Shown here: piece by piece, positions 1-8,928 of the stretch | Position numbering within the stretch: position 1 is the stretch's first letter | How the letters are laid out: each line of letters begins with the position of its first letter | Assembly: GCA_963759235.1 (NCBI GenBank) | Contig: CAVWYO010000001.1 | Coordinates: 434,001 to 498,000, forward strand | From: Bauldia sp963759235 | Lineage (GTDB): Bacteria; Pseudomonadota; Alphaproteobacteria; Rhizobiales; Kaistiaceae | Length of the DNA stretch: 64,000 nucleotides | Direction: 5' to 3' | Translations under genes and position numbers: made by a program | The notes under the pieces: generated by a model | The model's input: only the letters and a program-made list of their open reading frames with translations | Database searches by the model: none | Told to the model about the DNA's origin: nothing

Positions 1-560
1 GCCACGTGAAGAACCGTGACACGCTGACCATGACCATCACCGCGACGATCGCCGGGGCGGTTTCGATGCTTGCCAATTTCGCCTTCTTCTTCGGCGGTTC
101 GCGCAACAGCAACAATCCGTTCGGTTTCGTCGGCGTTCTCATCGCCGCGCTCGTCGCGCCGATCGCCGCGCTGCTCATCCAGATGGCGGTGAGCCGCACC
201 CGCGAATATTCGGCCGACCGCGCCTCGGCGGAGATCACCGGCCGTCCCGCCTGGCTGATCTCGGCCTTGGGGAAGATCAGCCGAGCGGCCAAGCAGGTGC
301 CCAACGTCGAAGCCGAGCGCCATCCGGCGGCCGCGCATCTCTTCATCGTCAACCCGCTTTCCGGCGCGCGGATGGACAACCTTTTCGCCACCCACCCGTC
401 GACCGAGAACCGCATCGCCGCGCTGCAGGCGATGGAGCGCGACGGCGGCTATCGCCCCCTGGCTTCGGAGGGCGGCTATCGCCCGGCGGCTTCGATTTCC
501 GTGCCGCGGGTCGGCCGCACCGGGCCGGCGCATGACCGGCCGCACGGGCCTTGGGGTTAG
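1..560 (+). CDS. htpX: Protease HtpX, C-terminal part (cut by window start)
   Basis: This is the C-terminal 185 or so residues of an M48 zinc metalloprotease of the inner membrane that degrades misfolded membrane proteins. The reading frame is open through position 3; the first visible residues are HVKNRDTLTM, so the His at 3-5 is the second His of the HExxH zinc motif and the GTG at 6 is not the start. Two hydrophobic stretches follow (about residues 10-30 and 40-60). The third zinc ligand is the Glu of REYSADRAS, and a C-terminal FATHPSTENRIAAL block is typical of HtpX. The stop overlaps by 4 bases the convergent CAP/RTX gene on the minus strand. The upstream half lies outside the window. 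Confidence 0.93.
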   Translation, partial: HVKNRDTLTMTITATIAGAVSMLANFAFFFGGSRNSNNPFGFVGVLIAALVAPIAALLIQMAVSRTREYSADRASAEITGRPAWLISALGKISRAAKQVPNVEAERHPAAAHLFIVNPLSGARMDNLFATHPSTENRIAALQAMERDGGYRPLASEGGYRPAASISVPRVGRTGPAHDRPHGPWG

Positions 561-1829
561 ATAAAGTCGGAGACCGAGAGGTGGGATACCGAGACGCCGG
601 CGAGTTCGACGTGAGCTCCGCCGCCGAGGTCGAAGACCGCGTGGCTCGAACCCGTCGTCCGCGGCGGCCGCCAGGGCCTGCGCGGCTGAGGCGAAGAAGT
701 CGGTGAAGTCCAGCTTGTCCTGCCCCACCTGGAAGTCCTCGACGACATCGTCGGCAAGCCCGTCCTTGAAAATGAAGGTGTCGTGACCGCCGCCGCCGGT
801 GAGCTGGTTGTTCCCGCCGCCACCGTCCAGTCTGTCGTTGCCCTGGCCGCCCTTGAGAACGTCGCTGCCGGCACTGCCGATAAGTGTGTCGCGACCATTG
901 CCGCCGTCGAGCCTGTCGGCGCCTCCTCGGCCGCGGAGATGGTTGTTGCCGGCGTTCCCCTCCAGCCAGTCGCCGTGATTCGAGCCGGTCAGGTTGTTGT
1001 TGCCGATGCCGAGCAGACGGGCATGGTCGACGCCCTTCAGGATCTTGAGGCTGGCCGAACTATCGAGGATCGATCCGTCGACGAGGTCGACCTTGGCGTT
1101 GCCATGCGATGTCGCGACCTTGAACGCGATATCGTTGTCGAAAGTGACCTTGACGAAGCCTTTCGCCGCCTTGATCTGATAACCGCCCGCCGACAGCGTG
1201 TGAGTGGAGTGGCCATGGGTCTTCACTCGAATGTGGGAGTCCCCTTCACCAACCGAGTAGAAGTCGTTGCCGTCCTTGTCGTCGTACATCACGCCGGTGA
1301 CGTACACCTTGGAGCCCGACCGCGCGAAATCCTGGGTGACCATTGACGTGTGGTATTTGGTGCCGGCGTCGAAGACCCCCTTTTCCTGGCCGATCCCGAT
1401 CTGGCGAAAGGCGCCGAGCAGGATGTTCTCCCGGTGCTCCGGACTGTCGAAGAGGCGCTCGTACTGATTGACGATCATGGAGGTCAGATCGAGCGTGCCG
1501 GTCGTGCCGAACCAGGAGATGTTCTCCCCCCAGATCCAGTTGCCGGTGAAGTGATATCCGGCGTCGGCCATGCGGGAGCCGGGGTCCGAGCCGCCGGCCC
1601 CGGTGTGAGAGAAGACGTCGTGATCGAGCATCCACGCGCTGTGACCGCGGGCCGCCTGCAGGAGATCCATGTCCATCGCCAAGGGTTGCTTGGGCGCGGC
1701 CGTGATCGTGCCGGAAGAGAGGCCCTGGTTGAGCTTGATCCCCAGCCGCTTGGCCTCGCCGGCCGGATCCAGCCTTGCCCGATTGACCAGTTCGAGCATG
1801 AGTTGTTCGTTGGCTGTCGGCTGCACCAT
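557..1829 (-). CDS. CAP (SCP/PR1)-domain protein with C-terminal RTX repeats, frameshifted near its end
   Basis: This is a putative secreted protein. It starts with ATG at 1829 (MVQPTANEQLML) and reads in the frame whose codons end at coordinates divisible by 3. Residues about 1-150 form a CAP domain (LVNRARLDPAGEA, GHSAWMLDHDVFSHTG, GENISWFG, PEHRENILLGAFRQIGIG). A linker follows, then glycine/aspartate nonapeptides (GGADRLDGGNGRDTLIG, GGGGHDTFIFKDG) and a serralysin-like tail (VGQDKLDFTDFF). Near 640-665 the frame changes: the natural ending HAVFDLGGGAHVELAGVSV..SVSDFI and its TAA (557-559) lie one frame over, which implies one extra base. It has no cleavable N-terminal signal, which fits type I secretion. 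It could be a real mutation or a sequencing error. The domain calls are strong; the integrity of the gene is doubtful. Confidence 0.8.
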
Positions 1830-2032
1830 GTTCCCTTGGCCCTCTGGGCGCGCACTCCGCTTTGCACCGCCAGTGATGCATCGGCGTGTTCCAAGGGCGC
1901 GCTAAATCGAATCGGCCAATTTGATTCAAAATTCCGCAAGCGCCCGCACCGTCGCCGTGCAGCCGCCGACCGAGCTGTCTCGCCTTCGACGGATTGCGTT
2001 CCGTTGCTCGCTGATCTAGGCGACGGACGGCC

Positions 2033-3364
2033 ATGACCAGCCTATCAAGACCAACGGACCGGATCGGACTGCCGGCGCGCGAGGTAGCGGCCGCGCTCTT
2101 ATCTGCGGTTGTCGACGACGGAAAGCCTCTCGACGGCCTGATCGACACCGCCCACACCGGAAACGCCTTCAACCGTCTGTCGGAGCGCGATCGCCGCCTC
2201 GCCCGCGCCATCGTCTCGACCGCGCTTCGTCGCCACGGCGAGATCGCGTGGGTGCTCGACCGGCTGATCGACCGCCGGCCGCGGCGTTCGGGCGGGCTGT
2301 TCCGGATTCTCGAAACCGCCGCCGCCCAGATCCTGTTCATGGACATCGCCGACCATGCCGCCGTCTCCACGGCGATGGAGCAGATCGTCGGCGATCGCGA
2401 CGCTCGCCATTTCAAGGGGCTCGCCAACGCGGTGTTGCGCCGCCTCGCCCGCGAGCGGGATACCATCCTCCAGGGCGCCGACGCCCCGCGCCTCGATACG
2501 CCCGACTGGCTGTGGCAGCGCTGGTCAGGCACCTATGGCGAAGAAACGACGCGAAGCATCGCCATGGCGCATCTGGTCGAACCGAGCCTCGACCTCAGCG
2601 TCAAAAGCGACCCGCAGGGCTGGGCGGTGAAGCTCGGCGCGATCGCCTTGCCGACGGGAAGCATCCGTTTGGTTCCCTCCGGCCCGGTTTCCGACCTCGC
2701 CGGTTACGCCGAGGGCGCGTGGTGGGTACAGGACGCCGCCGCGGCGTTGCCGGCCAAGCTCCTCGGCGACGTCGCCGGCAAGGACGTTGCCGATCTCTGT
2801 GCCGCGCCGGGCGGCAAGACGGCCCAACTCGCCGCGGTCGGCGCCGCCGTCACTGCCGTCGATATCTCGGCGGAGCGGCTGAAGCGTCTCGCCGCCAATC
2901 TGGCGCGGCTCGGCCTCGGCGCCGAGGTCATCGCGGCGGACATCCTCGGCTGGGAACCACCGGCCCCGTTTGACGCCATCCTGCTCGACGCGCCGTGCAC
3001 GGCGACGGGTACCATCCGCCGCCACCCGGACGCCGCCTGGCTGAAGCGCCCCGACGACGTTGCGAACCTCGCCGAACTCCAGGCGCGGATGCTCGACCGG
3101 GCGGTGTCCTGGCTGAAGCCCGGCGGGACGCTGGTCTATTGCACCTGCTCGCTCGAGCCCGAGGAAGGCGAGGACCAGATCGCCGGTGCCGTCGAACGCC
3201 ACGCCCTTCGGCGCCTGCCGGTCGATCCGGTCGAGATCGGCGGCCTGGCGGGGGCGATCACCCCGGCCGGCGCGGTCAGGACACTCCCTTGCCATCTTTC
3301 CGGTCCAAGCCCGCGCCTCTCGGGCCTCGACGGATTCTTCATCGCCCGGCTGCGCAAATCCTGA
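2033..3364 (+). CDS. rsmB: 16S rRNA (cytosine-5-)-methyltransferase, RsmB family
   Basis: This is a NOL1/NOP2/Sun-family RNA m5C methyltransferase of 443 residues, the usual length. The N-terminal ~150 residues are a NusB-like RNA-binding helical domain (PLDGLID, SERDRRLARAIVSTALRR, AVSTAMEQIV). The SAM-binding motif DLCAAPGGKTAQLAA is near residue 254. The two catalytic cysteines sit in LLDAPCTATGTIRRHPD (near 317) and VYCTCSLEPEEGEDQI (near 369). It lies upstream of the heparinase-like gene and purH on the same strand, an order seen in rhizobial genomes. Family assignment is certain. C967 of 16S rRNA as the target follows from E. coli RsmB and is inferred. Confidence 0.93.
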   Translation: MTSLSRPTDRIGLPAREVAAALLSAVVDDGKPLDGLIDTAHTGNAFNRLSERDRRLARAIVSTALRRHGEIAWVLDRLIDRRPRRSGGLFRILETAAAQILFMDIADHAAVSTAMEQIVGDRDARHFKGLANAVLRRLARERDTILQGADAPRLDTPDWLWQRWSGTYGEETTRSIAMAHLVEPSLDLSVKSDPQGWAVKLGAIALPTGSIRLVPSGPVSDLAGYAEGAWWVQDAAAALPAKLLGDVAGKDVADLCAAPGGKTAQLAAVGAAVTAVDISAERLKRLAANLARLGLGAEVIAADILGWEPPAPFDAILLDAPCTATGTIRRHPDAAWLKRPDDVANLAELQARMLDRAVSWLKPGGTLVYCTCSLEPEEGEDQIAGAVERHALRRLPVDPVEIGGLAGAITPAGAVRTLPCHLSGPSPRLSGLDGFFIARLRKS

Positions 3365-3470
3365 CCGCCATGTTCAGTTTGCGCCTTTCCGCCACTAGGG
3401 CGATAGTCCGCAGGCCGCCTGTGATTCGGCGGTTGGGACCAGGGAGAGCCCGGGTCTCTGGAGGAGACTG

Positions 3471-5228
3471 ATGGCGATCGGATCGGTGTCCGGTCAGGGT
3501 CGGCAGTTGCGATTCGCCCTGAGAGCTTTTTCGCGCCAGGCCGCGTTCCGCTATCACGCGAGTTTGTTCTACCGCTGGCGCTATAGCGGGCCGATCCCCG
3601 AGCGCCTGTTGATCGCTCCGATCGATCTGAGGACCGCCGATCCGACCACCGCGCTCGATATCTATGCGGGCCGCTTCTTCTTTTCCGGCGAAGGCGTCGA
3701 TGCGAACGGCCACTCGGTCTTCGACGTCGACCCGCCGAGCGATTCATGGTCGCGCGAACTGCACGGTTTCGGATGGCTGCGGCATCTGCGCGCTACCGAT
3801 ATGGCGATCTCGCGCTCCAATGCGCGCAGCCTCGTCGACGAATGGATCAGGGAATCGAACCGGGTCGATCCGGTCGCCTGGGAGCCGGGCGTCGTCGCCC
3901 GGCGCATCATTTCCTGGCTGGCCCAGACGCCGCTGATCCTGGAAGGCTGCGACCTCGCCTTCTACCGCCGCTTCATGCGGTCGCTGACCAAGCAGGTGCG
4001 CTATCTGAGGCGCACCGCCTATGACGGCCCGCAGGGGCTGCCGCGCCTGAGGGCGATGATCGCGCTTTCCTCCGCTGCGCTGTCGATGTCCGATCAGGGC
4101 CGTTTCCTCAAGCAGGCGGCCAAGTGGCTGGACCAGGAGCTCGTCCGCCAGATCCTGCCGGACGGCGGCCATGTCAGCCGCAATCCGGCGGCGATCCTCG
4201 AAATCCTGCTCGATCTTCTGCCGCTCCGGCAATCCTTCACCGCTCGCGGCTCGCAGCCCTCCCGCATCCTGCTGTCGGCGATCGACCGGATGATGCCGAT
4301 GCTGCGCTATTTCAGGCAGGGCGACGGCGGCTTCGCCCGCTTCAACGGTGCTGGCGACACGGCCGCCGATCAGCTTGCGACCGTGCTCGCCTACGACGAC
4401 GTCCGCGGCGCGCCGCTGACCAACGCGCCGCACAGCGGCTATCAGCGCGTCGAGGCCGGCACCACCATCCTCATCGCCGATGCCGGCCGGCCGCCGCCGA
4501 CCGACTATTCGACCGAAGCCCACGCCGGCTGCCTTTCCTTCGAGATGAGCTCGGGACGCCAGCGCCTGATCATCAATTGCGGCGTGCCGTTCGCGAGCTC
4601 CGGCCCGCTTCGCCGGCTGGCCAGAACCACCGCCGCTCATTCGACGGTCACCCTCAACGACACCTCGCAGTGCCGCTTCCTGACCAGGTCGTGGATCGGC
4701 GACTGGCTTGGCGAAGCGGTCGTCTCCGGGCCGACGCGGGTCAAATCCGAGCGTCACTTCGAAGGCGGCTCGACGGTGCTCAACCTGGGCCACAACGGCT
4801 ATGTCAGCCGCTATGCCATCGTCCACGAGCGGCGGCTCGCTCTGTCCGACGCCGGCGACCGCCTCGATGGCGTCGACTCGTTCCTGACCCCGTCGGGCAA
4901 TCCCGTCACCCGCTCCGGCAAGGACGTTTTCGCCATCCGCTTCCACCTTCATCCCGGGGTCACCGCCACCAAAGCGGGCCGTGGCGTGACGCTGGAGATG
5001 CCCGACGGCGAGACCTGGGCATTCGCCGCCGACGCGCCGCAGGTCGAGATCGAGGAGAGCATCCTGATGTCCAACACCAGGGGCAATCGGAAGACGACGC
5101 AAATCGCCATCTATGGACGCGCCCAGCACAATCCGGTGGTCGGCTGGCAGATGCAGCGCACCGCCGTCGGTGGCCGTCGCCGCGCGCTGCCCGCGCCCGG
5201 CCGGGTGGAGGCGCCGGTGCGCACCTGA
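3471..5228 (+). CDS. Heparinase II/III family protein
   Basis: This 585-residue protein has a helical toroid-like N-terminal half (about 1-320; WDQEL, HVSRNPAAILEIL, MLRYFRQGDGGFARFNG) and a beta-sheet C-terminal heparinase II/III-like half (about 330-560; YQRVEAGTTILIADAG, AHAGCLSFEMSSG, AAHSTVTLNDTSQ, VHERRLALSDAGD). Family members are polysaccharide lyases; the alphaproteobacterial copies between rsmB and purH are conserved but their substrate is not established. I see no N-terminal signal peptide. A good Shine-Dalgarno (GGAGGAG) precedes the ATG at 3471. The location upstream of purH looks like conserved neighbourhood rather than shared function. Confidence 0.9.
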   Translation: MAIGSVSGQGRQLRFALRAFSRQAAFRYHASLFYRWRYSGPIPERLLIAPIDLRTADPTTALDIYAGRFFFSGEGVDANGHSVFDVDPPSDSWSRELHGFGWLRHLRATDMAISRSNARSLVDEWIRESNRVDPVAWEPGVVARRIISWLAQTPLILEGCDLAFYRRFMRSLTKQVRYLRRTAYDGPQGLPRLRAMIALSSAALSMSDQGRFLKQAAKWLDQELVRQILPDGGHVSRNPAAILEILLDLLPLRQSFTARGSQPSRILLSAIDRMMPMLRYFRQGDGGFARFNGAGDTAADQLATVLAYDDVRGAPLTNAPHSGYQRVEAGTTILIADAGRPPPTDYSTEAHAGCLSFEMSSGRQRLIINCGVPFASSGPLRRLARTTAAHSTVTLNDTSQCRFLTRSWIGDWLGEAVVSGPTRVKSERHFEGGSTVLNLGHNGYVSRYAIVHERRLALSDAGDRLDGVDSFLTPSGNPVTRSGKDVFAIRFHLHPGVTATKAGRGVTLEMPDGETWAFAADAPQVEIEESILMSNTRGNRKTTQIAIYGRAQHNPVVGWQMQRTAVGGRRRALPAPGRVEAPVRT

Positions 5229-5309
5229 GCCGCGCGCACCGCATTTGCCTCACCCCGGAATCGTGCTATCGCGGCGGTCTTCCCGGTCTCTCCTACATCC
5301 GGTGCCGCG

Positions 5310-6926
5310 ATGGCCGTCCCCCCGGCAAAGTTCGAGCCGCCTGACCTTGTCGTTGTCGGTCGCGCGCTGATTTCGGTTTACGACAAGACCGGCATCGTCG
5401 ATTTCGCCCGAGCCTTGCGGGCGCGAGGCGTTGAGATCGTATCGACCGGCGGAACCGCGGCGGCCCTCGAAAGGGCGGGGATCGCCGTCACCGAACTATC
5501 GGAAACGACGGGTTTCCCGGAAATCATGGATGGCCGGGTCAAGACCCTCCATCCGAAGGTGCATGGCGGCCTGCTCGGCGTGCGCGGCGATCCGGCCCAC
5601 GCGGAGGCGATGGCGGCGCATGGCATTGCCGGCATCGACCTTCTCATCGTCAATCTCTACCCCTTCGAGGAGACCGTGGCGGCCGGCGCCGACTATGCCA
5701 CCGCGGTCGAGAACATCGACATCGGCGGGCCGGCGATGATCCGCGCCGGAGCGAAGAACCACGCCTATGTCGCGGTCTGCGTCTCGCCGGACGACTATAC
5801 GCCAATCCTCGAAGCGCTCGACCGGAACGGGGGCGCGACACCCTATGGTCTCCGGCAAAGCCTGGCGGCCAGGGCCTTCGCCCGGACGGCGGCCTATGAC
5901 GCGGCGGTGTCCGCCTGGTTCGCCACCGCCGTCGGCGAGGCTGCCCCGGAGTGGCGGAGCTTCGCCGGGCGGCTCGGCCTGAGCCTCCGCTACGGCGAGA
6001 ACCCGCACCAGTCCGCGGCGCTCTACGTCACCGGCGCCCGCCGGCCGGGCGTTGCGACGGCGCGACAGGTGCAGGGCAAGGCGCTCTCCTACAACAATAT
6101 CAACGACACCGACGCGGCCTACGAACTGGTCGCCGAGTTCGACTCGGCGCGAAGCGCCGCCGTCGCCATCATCAAGCACGCCAATCCCTGCGGGGTCGCG
6201 GAGGCGGAGACGCTCGTCGAGGCCTACGCCAGGGCGCTGCGATGCGATCCGGTTTCCGCCTTCGGCGGTATCGTCGCGCTGAACCGGCGGCTCGACGCGC
6301 AGGCGGCGGCGGAGATCGTCAAGGTGTTCACCGAGGTGATCATCGCGCCGGAGGCGAGCGACGAGGCGATGGCGATCGTTGCCGCCAAGAAGAACGTTAG
6401 ATTACTCGTCGCCGGCGAATTGCCAGATGCCGGCGCGCCGGGGCTCACCGTCAGGACCGTCGCCGGCGGCCTCCTCGTCCAGGACCGCGACGCCGGGATG
6501 GTGGGCGAGAACGATATCCGGGTCGTCACCCGGCGGGCGCCGACCGGAGCGGAGATGGCCGACCTCCTCTTCGCCTGGCGGGTCGCCAAGCATGTCAAGT
6601 CGAACGCCGTCGTCTACGCCAGGGACGGTGCCACGGTCGGCATCGGCGCCGGCCAGATGAGCCGGGTCGATTCGGCGATGATCGCGGCGCGCAAGGCCGA
6701 GGAGGCCGCCAAGGCTGCCGGCCTTGAGGAATCGCTCGCCCGCGGATCGGTGGTTGCCTCCGACGCCTTCTTCCCCTTCGCCGACGGGTTGATCGCGACG
6801 GCGGAGGCCGGCGCCACCGCCATCATCCAGCCGGGCGGCTCGGTGCGCGACGAGGAGGTGATCGCCGCCGCCGACGAGCGCGGCCTCGCCATGGTGTTCA
6901 CCGGCATGCGCCATTTCCGCCACTAA
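5310..6926 (+). CDS. purH: Bifunctional AICAR transformylase / IMP cyclohydrolase
   Basis: This enzyme performs the last two steps of de novo IMP synthesis in the cytosol: formylation of AICAR by 10-formyl-THF, then cyclisation. The protein is 538 residues, normal for PurH. The N-terminal MGS-like cyclohydrolase domain (about 12-150) shows ALISVYDKTGI, STGGTAAALERAGI and DGRVKTLHPKVHGG. The transformylase domain shows RYGENPHQSAALY, ALSYNNINDTDAAYE, the catalytic-loop sequence IIKHANPCGVA, GQMSRVDSA and SDAFFPFADGL. The stop is 1 base from the stop of the convergent TPR gene. No clear promoter element was seen in the 80-base upstream gap. Confidence 0.98.
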   Translation: MAVPPAKFEPPDLVVVGRALISVYDKTGIVDFARALRARGVEIVSTGGTAAALERAGIAVTELSETTGFPEIMDGRVKTLHPKVHGGLLGVRGDPAHAEAMAAHGIAGIDLLIVNLYPFEETVAAGADYATAVENIDIGGPAMIRAGAKNHAYVAVCVSPDDYTPILEALDRNGGATPYGLRQSLAARAFARTAAYDAAVSAWFATAVGEAAPEWRSFAGRLGLSLRYGENPHQSAALYVTGARRPGVATARQVQGKALSYNNINDTDAAYELVAEFDSARSAAVAIIKHANPCGVAEAETLVEAYARALRCDPVSAFGGIVALNRRLDAQAAAEIVKVFTEVIIAPEASDEAMAIVAAKKNVRLLVAGELPDAGAPGLTVRTVAGGLLVQDRDAGMVGENDIRVVTRRAPTGAEMADLLFAWRVAKHVKSNAVVYARDGATVGIGAGQMSRVDSAMIAARKAEEAAKAAGLEESLARGSVVASDAFFPFADGLIATAEAGATAIIQPGGSVRDEEVIAAADERGLAMVFTGMRHFRH

Positions 6927-6927
6927 A

Positions 6928-8928
6928 CTAGCCCGATTCGCGCCGGAACTGTTCGAGGTAGCCGGCCATCTCGGCGAAAACGCTGTCCCAGTCGCCGAGC
7001 ACCGGCTGGCGGAAAAGCCACATCGTCGGATACCACGGCGGGTCGTTCCGCCCTTCGAGCCAGCGCCATTCCGGCTGGAAGCGGATGGCGGTCCACACCG
7101 GCCGGCCGAGCGCGCCGGCAAGATGGGCGACCGCGGTGTCGGCGCTGATCACCAGATCGAGCGAAGCCGTCAGTCCGGCGATCTCCGCCAGCCCGTCGGG
7201 ATTGTCGGCGATTTCGTCTCCGAGGCTTTCGACCGCCATCCCCGCCGGCAGCCGCTCAAGCTGATCGAGGCCGTGGAGCGCCTGCAGGCTGATCAGACGC
7301 ATGTCGGGGATCGCACCAAGCGGCGCGAAGGCATCGAGCGGCATCGATCGATAACGATCGGCGCGGTAATCGGGATTGCCGGTCCAGCAGATGCCGATCT
7401 TGAATCCCTCGGTGCCGATCCGCTCGCGCCACTTGTCGACCAGCCCGTCCTCGGCAAACAGGTAAGGGACGGTGGCGGGAATCGTGTCGAGCCGCGTCGC
7501 GAAGACATGCGGCAAGCTCATCAGCGACACCTGACGGTCGAAATCGTCGCGATCGTCGCCCATATCGATCACCTCGACGTTCGCGAAGTTCGCCGCGAGC
7601 AGCCGCCTCAGCGGTGCGTGCACCGCCAGGGTGATCCGCGCCCCGCTCTCGCCAACGCGGCCGAGATAGCGAACCATCTGGATGGCGTCGCCGATCCCCT
7701 GCTCGGCGTGGACCAGAAGCCGTTGCCCGGCGATGTCTTCGCCCTGCCAGCGCGGCACCGTGCGGCTGCCGAAGCCGAAATTCGGCAGCCGCAATCGGTA
7801 TTCGTGCTCCTTCCAGCCGCGCTCGACGGCGCCGCGATAGAGGAGGAGATGCGAGAAGTCGTAGTGCGAGCGGGCATCGCCGGGGTCGCTGGCGATGGCC
7901 GCCTCGAAGGCGGCGCCCGCTTCGTCGGACCGGCCGAGTTCGGCGAGCGCCACGGCGCGCGCGTGCTGGATGATGTTTCCCGTCTTGCCGAGCTTCGCTG
8001 CGGCGTCGAGCGCGTCGAGCTGTTCGGCGAGGCGTCCAAGGCCGCGAAGCGCCGAGGCGCGCGCGAATTGTCCGTCGGCGCCTGCCCCGAGGCTCACGGC
8101 TCGATCGGCCGCCGCGAGCGCCTCGCCGTACCGTTCCAAGCCGACCAGCACCCGCGTCCGGGTGACCAGCGCCGCCGCGGTATCGGGGAGGCGAGCGAGG
8201 CTCCTTTCGTAGGCGGCGCGGGCCTCCTCGCGGCGCCGCAGGGCGGCGAGCGCGTCACCCCGGATGGCAAGCGCCTCGGCGCTGTCGGGATCGAGGCCGA
8301 GTGCCATGTCGACCGCGGCGAGCGCCTCCGCCGGCCGGTTCAGCCGGTCGAGTGCCGCGCCGCGGCCGATCGCTGCCTCGCTCAGCCCGGGCCTCAGCCG
8401 AAGCGCCGCATCGAAGGCCTGGAGCGCCTCTTGCGATCGCCCGAGCGTCAGAAGCGCGAAGCCGCGACTGAGATGCGCCTCGGCAAAGCCCGGCTCCAGC
8501 CGGCACGCCTGCTCGTAGGCGGCGAGCGCCGGTTCGGGCTGGCCCATCGCTTTCAGAACGTTGCCGCGGTTGAAATGGGCAAGCGGATAGGCGGGCCGCA
8601 TGGCGATCGCGCGATCCAGCGCGGCAAGCGCCTCATCGAGGCGGCCGAGCGCCTCGAGTGCGACGCCGCGATTGCAATGCGCCTCCGGAAACTGCGGCGC
8701 CAGGCCGATGGCGGCCTCGAAAGCGGCGAGCGCCGGCACCGGCTTGCCGGCCCGCAAATGGGCGTTGCCGAGAATGTTCTGGCCGGTCGGATGCCGGAGC
8801 GCCGCGCCGTGTTTGTCCAATTCGCGAACCGCGGCCCGGTAGCGGCCGGCGGCAACATGCCCGGCGGCGGCGACCAGCACGGCGTCGATCGGCTTGCCTG
8901 GATTTCCCCTCCTCGCCGACGCCTTCAT
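6928..8928 (-). CDS. TPR-repeat protein with glycosyltransferase-like C-terminal domain
   Basis: This is a 666-residue protein. The start is taken as the ATG at 8928 (MKASARRGNPGKPIDAV), because the open frame upstream is only the antisense of the MFS gene. Residues about 20-350 are tandem tetratricopeptide repeats (AHCNRGVALEALGRLDEALA, AHFNRGNVLKAMGQPEPALA, AHLSRGFALLTLGRSQEALQ). The C-terminal ~280 residues match a TPR-associated GT9-like fold (GICWTGNPDYRADRYRSM, SLQALHGLDQL, DLVISADTAVAHLAGALGRP, WYPTMWLFRQ). Such proteins are common in rhizobia and are thought to glycosylate exported or surface molecules; the substrate here is unknown. The start overlaps the upstream MFS stop in an ATGA, so the two are translationally coupled. 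Confidence 0.88.
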   Translation of the reverse strand: MKASARRGNPGKPIDAVLVAAAGHVAAGRYRAAVRELDKHGAALRHPTGQNILGNAHLRAGKPVPALAAFEAAIGLAPQFPEAHCNRGVALEALGRLDEALAALDRAIAMRPAYPLAHFNRGNVLKAMGQPEPALAAYEQACRLEPGFAEAHLSRGFALLTLGRSQEALQAFDAALRLRPGLSEAAIGRGAALDRLNRPAEALAAVDMALGLDPDSAEALAIRGDALAALRRREEARAAYERSLARLPDTAAALVTRTRVLVGLERYGEALAAADRAVSLGAGADGQFARASALRGLGRLAEQLDALDAAAKLGKTGNIIQHARAVALAELGRSDEAGAAFEAAIASDPGDARSHYDFSHLLLYRGAVERGWKEHEYRLRLPNFGFGSRTVPRWQGEDIAGQRLLVHAEQGIGDAIQMVRYLGRVGESGARITLAVHAPLRRLLAANFANVEVIDMGDDRDDFDRQVSLMSLPHVFATRLDTIPATVPYLFAEDGLVDKWRERIGTEGFKIGICWTGNPDYRADRYRSMPLDAFAPLGAIPDMRLISLQALHGLDQLERLPAGMAVESLGDEIADNPDGLAEIAGLTASLDLVISADTAVAHLAGALGRPVWTAIRFQPEWRWLEGRNDPPWYPTMWLFRQPVLGDWDSVFAEMAGYLEQFRRESG

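Noticed and set aside
1350..2036. Plus-strand frame of 228 residues before rsmB
   Set aside because: It is antisense to the CAP-domain coding region, which shows clear family motifs on the minus strand.
4124..5344. Plus-strand frame of 406 residues within the heparinase gene
   Set aside because: It is an out-of-frame shadow with Arg/Pro-rich low-complexity sequence and no domain.
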